A stretch of 7,866 nucleotides of DNA, taken from positions 1 to 7,866 of the forward strand of contig DAOVZS010000098.1 of the NCBI GenBank assembly GCA_030635005.1, written 5' to 3'. This stretch comes from Thiomargarita sp. Its GTDB lineage: Bacteria; Pseudomonadota; Gammaproteobacteria; Beggiatoales; Beggiatoaceae. The notes beneath the pieces were generated by a model. It searched no databases, was not told where the DNA came from, and saw nothing but the letters and a program-made list of their open reading frames with translations. Each line of letters starts with the position of its first letter. The stretch's first letter is position 1. Shown here one piece after another: positions 1 to 6,500 of the stretch. The translations under genes were made by a program, and so were the position numbers.

Positions 1-261
1 AACTTCTGGATTTTGTTCCTTAACCGCACTTGAAATCACCACGACATCACAACCATAGACATGTTCTGCAATATGTCCAATATGTATTTTAATCCCTAAA
101 GCCGTTAAATGCTGTGTCATTTTGTTTGTATGCAAATCTGAGCCAGAAACGGCATAGCCTATTCTGTGCATGACTTCAGCAATTCCCCCCATACCCGCGC
201 CCCCACTACCGACAAAGTGAATGCGTCTACCACGTTTACGCAGAGAGATATTTTTTTTCAT
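1..261 (-). CDS. murC: UDP-N-acetylmuramate--L-alanine ligase MurC, N-terminal part
   Basis: Cytoplasmic ATP-dependent ligase that adds the first amino acid, L-alanine, to UDP-MurNAc in peptidoglycan precursor synthesis. Reading leftwards from the ATG at 261-259 gives 87 residues before the window ends, so only the UDP-binding Rossmann-like N-domain is present and the central ATP-binding and C-terminal domains lie outside. The family signature is clear: RRIHFVG at residues 12-18, a glycine-rich loop at 18-26, GIAEVM at 26-31, GYAVSGSD at 35-42, and VVVISSAV at 73-80, closely matching E. coli MurC. The start is supported by a basic N-terminus directly before the Rossmann strand. No strong Shine-Dalgarno is visible upstream. 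One oddity is that the loop reads GSGGAGM where the family has GIGGAGM: Ser19 (codon at 205-207) replaces a near-invariant Ile. It diverges from gabD across 53 bp. The identification is secure despite truncation by the window edge. Confidence 0.93.
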   Translation of the reverse strand, partial: MKKNISLRKRGRRIHFVGSGGAGMGGIAEVMHRIGYAVSGSDLHTNKMTQHLTALGIKIHIGHIAEHVYGCDVVVISSAVKEQNPEV

Positions 262-314
262 ACGGTTACCAGTGTATTATAATTAAATATTGAGTCAAAA
301 TATTAAAGGAGAAA
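262..314. promoter_or_regulatory. divergent murC/gabD intergenic region with shared palindromic -10 candidate
   Basis: The 53 bp between the two divergent starts are AT-rich. ATTATAAT at 276-283 is its own reverse complement and so places a TATAAT hexamer on both strands (plus strand 278-283). Neither strand has a good -35 at 17 bp: plus has TTTTCA at 255-260, minus has AATATT. A TTGACT lies on the minus strand near 294-299, but only 11 bp from the -10. The hexamer match and the divergent layout are seen in the sequence. Actual promoter activity on either strand is inference. Confidence 0.35.
307..311 (+). promoter_or_regulatory. ribosome binding site of gabD
   Basis: AGGAG lies 3 nt before the ATG at 315 and 6 nt before a second in-frame ATG at 318. 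The spacing fits the second ATG better, so the mature start may be residue 2. E. coli GabD begins M-K-L, which aligns with M-T-L from position 318. Confidence 0.7.
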
Positions 315-1775
315 ATGATGACATTAACTCATTCCCGTTTATTTCACGAACAATCTTATATTAATGGATTATGGCGAGATGCGCCACAAAAATCTGTACT
401 TGAAATCACTAACCCCGCTGATAATACGGTGATTGGCACTGTTCCTAATATGGGACGTGCTGAAACCCAAGAGGCCATTAATGCTGCTTATGCTGCTTTT
501 CCGCTATGGCGGGATAAATTAGCGAAAGAACGGGCTGCTATTATGCGTCAATGGTTTCAGTTGATTATGGAACATCAAGAAGATTTAGCGGTGTTAATGA
601 CTGCTGAGCAAGGAAAACCATTGGCTGAATCTAAAGGTGAGATTGCGTATGGGGCATCGTTTATTGAATGGTTTGCAGAAGAAGGTAAGCGTGTTTATGG
701 TGATGTGATTCCTGAGCCCAAACAGGGACAACGTATTGTGGTGATTAAACAAGCCATTGGTGTTGTGGCAGCGATTACCCCTTGGAATTTTCCTATTGCT
801 ATGATTACCCGAAAATGTGCACCTGCGTTAGCAGTGGGTTGCCCTGTAGTCATTAAACCCGCTTCAGCCACCCCGTTTTCTGCCTTGGCTTTGGCCGAAT
901 TAGCCGAACAAGCAGGATTTCCAAAAGGCGTCATTAACGTGATTACGGGAGATGCGCGACAGATTGGGACTGAATTAACCCGTAATCCATTAGTACGTAA
1001 ATTATCCTTTACAGGTTCTACGGAGATTGGCAAGTTATTAATGACACAATGTGCCCAAACTGTGAAAAAAATCTCTTTAGAATTGGGCGGAAATGCGCCT
1101 TTTATCGTATTTGATGATGCTGATATTGATGCTGCCATTGAAGGGGCAATTGCTTCAAAATATCGTAATACGGGGCAAACCTGTGTTTGTAGCAATCGTT
1201 TGTTGATTCAAGACACTATTTATGATGAATTTGCACAAAAATTATCAGTAGCAGTGTCAAAATTGACGGTCGGTGATGGCTTAAAAGGAGAGACGCAACA
1301 AGGACCTCTGATTAATATGGCGGCGGTGGAAAAGGTGGAAAGCCATATTGATAATGCGGTGTCTCAAGGGGCTAAAATTATCCAAGGGGGAAAACGTCAT
1401 GCTCTGGGGGGGACATTTTTTGAACCCACTATTTTAACAGACGTGACACATCAGATGCAGATTGCCCGTGAAGAAACTTTTGGTCCTGTTGCCCCACTTT
1501 TTCGTTTTAAAACAGAAGAAGAGGCGATTAGATTAGCCAATGATACCCCTTTTGGATTAGCTGCATACTTTTACAGTCGGGATTTAGGGCGGGCTTGGCG
1601 TGTCTCTGAAGCCTTAGAATATGGCATGGTGGGTGTGAATGAAGGTATTATTTCTACAGAAGTTGCCCCTTTTGGTGGGGTTAAAGAATCGGGATTAGGG
1701 CGTGAAGGCTCTAAATATGGTATTGATGATTTCTTGGAAATTAAATATATCTGTATGGGAGGGATATCACTATGA
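315..1775 (+). CDS. gabD: succinate-semialdehyde dehydrogenase [NAD(P)+], GabD type
   Basis: Cytoplasmic aldehyde dehydrogenase oxidising succinate semialdehyde to succinate, the last step of GABA degradation and of some TCA-bypass routes. The 486 residues match E. coli GabD (482) along the whole length, with long shared blocks such as the FIEWFAEEGKR stretch at 116-126, LVRKLSFTGSTEIG at 226-239 and FGLAAYFY at 413-420. Active-site residues are present: Asn158 in TPWNFP (oxyanion hole), Glu256 in LELGGN (general base) and nucleophile Cys290 in GQTCVC. Cys292, two residues on, could form the redox-switch disulfide known from human SSADH. Cofactor residues include Lys181 and Glu387 (EETFGP). 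Ser184, in KPAS, sits where NAD-preferring family members carry Glu, which favours NADP+ use. Two adjacent ATGs are possible; 318 has the better ribosome-site spacing. The stop overlaps glgC by 4 bases. Gamma-aminobutyraldehyde or glutarate-semialdehyde activity cannot be excluded, but GabD is by far the best fit. Confidence 0.94.
   Translation: MMTLTHSRLFHEQSYINGLWRDAPQKSVLEITNPADNTVIGTVPNMGRAETQEAINAAYAAFPLWRDKLAKERAAIMRQWFQLIMEHQEDLAVLMTAEQGKPLAESKGEIAYGASFIEWFAEEGKRVYGDVIPEPKQGQRIVVIKQAIGVVAAITPWNFPIAMITRKCAPALAVGCPVVIKPASATPFSALALAELAEQAGFPKGVINVITGDARQIGTELTRNPLVRKLSFTGSTEIGKLLMTQCAQTVKKISLELGGNAPFIVFDDADIDAAIEGAIASKYRNTGQTCVCSNRLLIQDTIYDEFAQKLSVAVSKLTVGDGLKGETQQGPLINMAAVEKVESHIDNAVSQGAKIIQGGKRHALGGTFFEPTILTDVTHQMQIAREETFGPVAPLFRFKTEEEAIRLANDTPFGLAAYFYSRDLGRAWRVSEALEYGMVGVNEGIISTEVAPFGGVKESGLGREGSKYGIDDFLEIKYICMGGISL
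1757..1763 (+). promoter_or_regulatory. ribosome binding site of glgC, inside the gabD 3' end
   Basis: GGGAGGG lies 8 nt before the glgC ATG at 1772 and within the last codons of gabD. Together with the ATGA stop/start overlap it indicates translation of glgC by reinitiation or an independent strong site on the same mRNA, and it fixes the glgC start. Confidence 0.75.
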
Positions 1776-3034
1776 ACGATCAACGCTTTGTGAGTCGGAT
1801 CACACGGCAAACCTTAGCCTTAGTATTAGCAGGGGGGCGGGGTTCTCGTCTTAAGAATCTGACAGAATGGCGGGCTAAGCCTGCGGTGCCGTTTGGCGGA
1901 AAATTTCGCATTATTGATTTTCCCCTATCAAATTGCATTAATTCAGGTATTCGTCAAATTTCTGTCGCCACACAATACAAATCACATTCATTAATTCGCC
2001 ATATCCAAAAAGGCTGGAGTTGGTTACGCGGTGAATTTGGAGAATTTGTAGAATTAATGCCTGCTGCTCAACAGAACGTGAATGATTCTTGGTATGCAGG
2101 CACAGCAGATGCTGTGTATCAAAATCTCAATATCATTCGCAGTCATAATCCAAAATATATCCTTATTTTAGCGGGTGATCATATTTATAAAATGGATTAT
2201 GGTCCCATGATTGCTGAACATGTTGATAATAAGGCGGATATGACGGTAGGATGTTTAGAAGTCCCTTTGAAAGAAGCCACAGAATTTGGGGTGATGAGTA
2301 TTGATCAGGTCAATCGTATTGTACGTTTTGCTGAAAAACCAGGTCAACCAGAACCCAGTGTGACTAATCCAGAAATGGCATTAGCGTCTATGGGTATTTA
2401 TGTCTTTAATGCTGATTTCTTATATAATCAATTAAAGGGAGATGCCACATTAACAGGATCAAGTCATGATTTTGGAAAAGATCTCATTCCGAGTTTGATC
2501 AAAACACATCATGTTTTTGCGTATCGCTTTTGCGGGGTTCAAAAAAATGAAAAGCCCTATTGGCGTGATGTCGGCACGGTGGATGCCTTTTGGGAAGCCA
2601 ATAAAGATCTTGTATCTGTGACGCCCCACTTGAACATGTATGATAAACAATGGCCTATTTGGACATATCAGGAACAATTACCCCCTGCTAAATTTGTGTT
2701 TAACAATGAGAATAGGCGGGGCATGGCAGTGGATTCGCTTGTTTCGGGTGGATGTTTAATTTCGGGGGCTAAAATTCAGGATACTTTGTTATTTTCCAAT
2801 GTCAAAGTGAATTCATATACACACTTAGAAGATACCGTCGTGTTACCTGATGTGGAAATTGGGAGAGAATGTCGTATCAAAAAAGCAGTGATTGACAAAG
2901 GCTGTTTTATTCCCTCTAAAACGATTATTGGGTATAATCCTGAAGAAGATGCTAAGCGTTTTTATGTGAGTGCGGGGGGCGTGGTATTAGTGACTCCAGG
3001 TATGATTGGGCAAAATTTACATAATGCCAGTTGA
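1772..3034 (+). CDS. glgC: glucose-1-phosphate adenylyltransferase (ADP-glucose pyrophosphorylase)
   Basis: Makes ADP-glucose and pyrophosphate from ATP and glucose-1-phosphate, the committed and allosterically controlled step of bacterial glycogen synthesis in the cytoplasm. The 420 residues compare with 431 in E. coli; the difference is mainly a shorter N-terminus. The nucleotidyltransferase domain covers about 14-280: LAGGRGSRLK at 19-28, RAKPAVPFGGKFRIIDF at 34-50, WYAGTADAV at 107-115, catalytic Asp136 in AGDHIYK, Glc-1-P site Lys189 in EKP, SSHDFGKDLIP at 230-240 and YWRDVGT at 263-269. The C-terminal left-handed beta-helix follows from about 300 (SLVSGGCLISG, 322-332). Trp33 occupies the position of E. 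coli Lys39, a fructose-1,6-bisphosphate activator residue, so the activator may differ from the enteric enzyme; I recall Trp here in several non-enteric proteobacterial GlgCs. No glgA, glgB or glgP lies in the window. The start is fixed by the ribosome site and the ATGA overlap with gabD. Confidence 0.96.
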   Translation: MNDQRFVSRITRQTLALVLAGGRGSRLKNLTEWRAKPAVPFGGKFRIIDFPLSNCINSGIRQISVATQYKSHSLIRHIQKGWSWLRGEFGEFVELMPAAQQNVNDSWYAGTADAVYQNLNIIRSHNPKYILILAGDHIYKMDYGPMIAEHVDNKADMTVGCLEVPLKEATEFGVMSIDQVNRIVRFAEKPGQPEPSVTNPEMALASMGIYVFNADFLYNQLKGDATLTGSSHDFGKDLIPSLIKTHHVFAYRFCGVQKNEKPYWRDVGTVDAFWEANKDLVSVTPHLNMYDKQWPIWTYQEQLPPAKFVFNNENRRGMAVDSLVSGGCLISGAKIQDTLLFSNVKVNSYTHLEDTVVLPDVEIGRECRIKKAVIDKGCFIPSKTIIGYNPEEDAKRFYVSAGGVVLVTPGMIGQNLHNAS

Positions 3035-3168
3035 TAGATAAGCACGTGCTCACACACACTCCCCATTTATCTCTTAAAATTAACCCTTTATCCCATTAAT
3101 AGATGAAAATATATTGTATCACCCTAATACAACTATACATAACTCATGTTATGCACTCAGATGTTGCC
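3035..3168. other. intergenic stretch after glgC, no gene seen
   Basis: First part of the 488-bp gene-free gap between glgC and the PilY1-like gene. It contains a perfect 10-bp palindrome AGCACGTGCT at 3041-3050, 7 bases after the glgC stop, and a CA-rich tract after it. There is no T-run, so it does not look like an intrinsic terminator; a protein-binding site is possible but unsupported. The remainder (3051-3168) is AT-rich and I recognise nothing in it. Confidence 0.4.
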
Positions 3169-3170
3169 TG

Positions 3171-3310
3171 CCTGGACGCTCTGCGTCCTAACATATTTTC
3201 TCGTTCCCAACCTCTGGTTGGGAATGCATGCCTGGACACTCTGCGTCCTAACATGTTTTCTCGTTCCCAACCTCTGGTTGGGAATGCATGCCTGGACGCT
3301 CTGCGTCCTA
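3171..3310 (+). repeat. tandem direct repeat, 60-bp period, 2.3 copies
   Basis: Units run 3171-3230, 3231-3290 and 3291-3310 (partial). The first two differ at only two positions: GACGC versus GACAC at 3178/3238 and ACATA versus ACATG at 3195/3255. Short hairpins lie at 3174-3188, 3234-3248 (the GACAC change breaks one stem pair) and 3294-3308. Long hairpins, 9-bp stem and 3-nt loop, lie at 3204-3224 and 3264-3284. The near identity of the copies implies recent duplication. Because 60 is divisible by 3, all frames give repetitive pseudo-peptides, which are not genes. Confidence 0.93.
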
Positions 3311-3336
3311 TCTATATGTAGAGTTTGGTGATACAA

Positions 3337-3408
3337 TCGACGCAGAGCGTCGAAGAAGGCATTCCCAACCAGAGGTTGGGAACGAGGAAACATCATCGAA
3401 GAAGGCAA
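3337..3408 (-). repeat. inverted copy of the two-hairpin repeat with degenerate second unit
   Basis: Read on the minus strand, 3386-3359 matches the direct unit (3260-3287) exactly for 28 bases including the long hairpin (3362-3382). The short hairpin at 3337-3353 has arms TCGACGC and GCGTCGA, one pair longer than in the direct copies. On the far side, TCGAAGAAGGCA (3350-3361) recurs at 3396-3407 with a 46-bp period, as if another unit had lost 14 bp including its short hairpin. The direct arm (3260-3308) and this inverted arm (3337-3386) could fold together into one long stem in RNA. Confidence 0.85.
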
Positions 3409-3522
3409 CTTACTAATAATATTTTCATTATCAATCAAAATATGGAGACTGTTTTAATAATGTACTTTAATTCCTATCACGTCCAATTTCTCAAAATAAG
3501 ACCTCCACAAAAGGAGAATATC
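3409..3522 (+). promoter_or_regulatory. leader region of the PilY1-like gene with ribosome binding site
   Basis: AT-rich 114 bp between the repeat island and the ATG at 3523. A clear Shine-Dalgarno AAGGAG at 3511-3516 lies 6 nt before the start and fixes it. A promoter probably lies here because the repeat island separates the gene from glgC, but only weak elements are visible (TAATAA at 3455-3460 with CAATCA at 3432-3437, 17 bp apart). The ribosome site is secure; the promoter is a guess. Confidence 0.55.
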
Positions 3523-6500
3523 ATGACACATTTACGTATCTTGTGTATTTCTATACTGGTGAGCATGACGTCGGGATTAGCCTCTCCCGTTTTTGCCAAT
3601 GAAATTGATCAATATTGGGACAGTGGATTTCAAGCCACCACCACTACTGTTTTATTCATGATAGATAACTCAGCATTGATGGAAGAAGCTACTTCAGGAA
3701 GCACAGACCCTACACGCCTTGATATTGTCAAAGAAGGCATATTAGAAGGAATTAAACTCCTTGCGAAACAAGAAGATAGTGCCGTAAACGTATCGATTGG
3801 ACGTTTTACGGAAGTCGGTAGCGACGGTCCCAATACCCCCATACTCTTTCCTTTCACACAAGTAGAAACGGCAGTCACACTTAATGGTGATCGAATCGTT
3901 CGGGATATGGGTATTGAGAGTAGCGCAGATGATGCTATGGCAGATGAAAGTAGCTCTTTAACATCAGCAGATGACTTAATTGATACTGTCCTGCAATTAG
4001 ATAAAGATGAAGTTGTTCTATTTCAGACAGATATCGTGGATTCTAATGCACAATATAAGGGACAGGTCACATTACAACGTTCTGCATATACGTGGTCATA
4101 CCATATTGAATATATCTCTGGTGTTAAGTTTTTAAACACCTTAGATTTCTCTGCACTGTCTTGTACGGGTGATGTGCCTACTTTAAGTGTCACTGGGGGC
4201 GGTTCAGTGAGCGGGCAGATTTGGACAGGAACAGCAGCCACTGATGATGATTTTACTGTCACATTAACATATACAAGTCAGTATGGACCTAGCGATGTGA
4301 CTATTCCAGCAACAGATGATAGCCCTAGTTCCCAGAGTATTGTGATAAAAGGACCCAGTTGCTCAACAGGTTCTTCAGCCACAAATCCTCAAAGAATAGG
4401 ACTACGCTTTACACATGTAGATATTCCAGCGGGTGCACAGATTGAAAGTGCTTTGATTAAATTTGTCAGTGCCAGCAATTCTGATGCTACGACACTCACC
4501 ATTAAAGCAGATAACACTTCCAGTGCTGGAGATTTTAGCAGTACTACAATTGCGAATCGCATCAGTACTCTCACCACTGCTTCGAGTAGTTGGACAACAA
4601 CAGAATGGGAAATAGGTAAAGTTTATCCTTGTGATGATGGCAGCAGTGCTTGCAGTACAGATATGGAAAATGCTGACATTAGTTTAGTTGTACAAGAAGT
4701 GGTCAATGGCACTTGGGGATGTGGTCAAGAACTTTCTTTCATTATTACTGGGGCAGCAGGAGCACAACATAAGATTATGGCTTATGATAATGCAACTACA
4801 GGCTATGCGCCCATTTTGAATATTGAATATACGCTACCTGATGGTATAGATGATTGTCTCTATGCGCCACGTGTTGCTCTAATATCACCTTTAGAAAAAG
4901 CCCTAGAACGCTTATCAGCACCTGTGAGCAGTACTGCACCCATGTATGAAGGTTTCATGGAAGCTGCCAGCTACTTAAATAATGAACTCATTATCGTTGA
5001 TAGTACAACCAATATTAGTACAACGCTCATTACTGGTCATATTATTAATGGTTTAACACGTGATAGTAATCCGCTCTATTTTGTCAGTCATCCTGATACT
5101 TATTTGGATGGAATATTATCTGTAACTAATGATGTATGTCAAGAAGTTTATACAAGTGGATCGGGTGAAAAGCAAACGATGTGCCATGAACCGCCTGTAA
5201 AACCAGAGCATACGATTGTCGTAGGAAAAAACAATGTATGGCCTCTTCATGACGCTCAGCATGATGATGATGTGGTAGATGCATGCACTAATGATGCGTG
5301 TTCTAGTGAAGAAATTACGGGAAAAACTAATACGGTACAACCTATCTATAGTTGCAAAGGTTATATTGTTGAACCCAGCCAAATGATGCCCATTTGTGTG
5401 GCTATTAAGAGTACGGATGTTAATGGTGATGCCGTTTATACCGCCGCAGACTGGGATATAGAAACCAATGACTGGGCAGCTTATAAAGCTACCATGATTT
5501 CCCCTGCTATTTTTACATATGGGAGTGATACATATACTATCTCTTCGGCAGTACCAGGACAATGCTTAAACGTTAGTACAATAGCAACATACTGTGATGA
5601 CAATAATAAAGGCAAGGTTCCTATCTGTCATATTGCACAAGGTAACCAAAAGATTCTACCACAAGATCCTAACTGTAGTTCCATTATAGTGGCACATTTT
5701 GATCATCCACAATATTTCGATTCCATTCGTCAAGAAAAATATGGTTGTGATTATGAACCAGTCATTCAATCACTTCCTACAGATCTGGGTTGTACAGTAG
5801 AAGGGACTAATTGTATCGTTATCGTTTCGGGTCCTGAATCACAAACGACTAGCTTATCAGGAACTGACTTTGAAACTGACCTTGCGCACTTAGTTAATGC
5901 AAATGTCACAACCATGACGATTGGTGTAAATGTGACAGAGGGCAGTACTCAAGCGACTCTGCTGGATGCCATTGCAGACGCTGGGGGGTCAGGGAGTGCG
6001 CGGTTTGCGACTGATGCTTCAGAAATGAGAGCACTCGTGGCAAGTCGTGTTGTTAAGTGTTTTTCAAACAGTACTGCAGGAAATGGGGCTATCTTTTCTG
6101 CCAGCGTGTCACTGGATCGTTTTGATAACAACAATTCACACAATAAAGAAGTGTATTATGCCTTTAGTCAACCCAGTGCGGGTTCACTTTGGGATGGTAA
6201 CTTGAAAAAGTTTTACTTAGTAGGCGGTGCAGTGTGTGAAACGAATACCTCTCCTTGTCCTATAGATGAGAATTTGTTTGATGATGGTTTTGGTGCTTTA
6301 AGTGTCAAATATAGTTTTGTCACAGAAGGCGGTGCAGGTATTCTTTTGAATTCTGATGATCGTTATATTTCGACTAATTATCCCACCGTTCAAGACATTG
6401 CAGAATTAGATATCACAACAGACACTGTGGATGCCACATTAGCAGGTTTATTTGATGCCGCTAATAATACTGTTATTTTACCTGTCACTGACGAAGATAC

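Larger units (their letters stand above)
3169..3408. repeat. island of two-hairpin palindromic repeats, direct and inverted copies
   Basis: The whole repeat island holds two complete and one partial direct unit (3171-3310), a 26-bp unrelated spacer (3311-3336), and an inverted copy with a degenerate neighbour (3337-3408). Each unit combines a long hairpin (arms TTCCCAACC and GGTTGGGAA) and a short GC-rich one (core arms GACGC and GCGTC), both with a TCT loop (AGA in the inverted copy). I see no transposase gene, no target duplication and no unique CRISPR-like spacers. The layout resembles REP/BIME-type intergenic elements. Similar hairpins occur, as I recall, in Beggiatoa-like bacteria and cyanobacteria, but this was not checked. 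Possible roles are mRNA 3'-end protection, transcription attenuation between glgC and the next gene, or simple passenger sequence. Confidence 0.9.

Noticed and set aside
695..1195. 166-codon minus-strand frame inside gabD, and 1571-1810 and 2459-2677 opposite gabD/glgC
   Set aside because: Shadows of strongly conserved enzymes on the plus strand; no family resemblance.
3041..3072. Intrinsic terminator after glgC
   Set aside because: AGCACGTGCT has no proper loop and no T-run follows. A weak AGATAA/TTATCT pairing around it has a loop over 20 nt.
3171..3310. CRISPR array
   Set aside because: Adjacent 60-bp units are nearly identical throughout, with no unique spacers, and no cas gene is present.
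3103..3438. Open frames on both strands across the repeat island (3103-3321, 3146-3331, 3157-3438) with repeated peptides such as SRSQPLVGN
   Set aside because: They are translations of the 60-bp hairpin repeat, which is divisible by 3 and so stays open in several frames. They lack ribosome sites and resemble no real protein; such entries in databases are probably mis-annotations.
3442..3458. Sigma-54 promoter before the PilY1-like gene
   Set aside because: A TGG at the -24-like position is present, but the -12 GC is absent.
5116..5562. 148-codon minus-strand frame inside the PilY1-like gene, and shorter ones at 3630-3878, 4023-4262, 4389-4577, 5949-6143 and 6950-7174
   Set aside because: All lie opposite a continuous, well-supported plus-strand coding frame and have no recognisable motifs.
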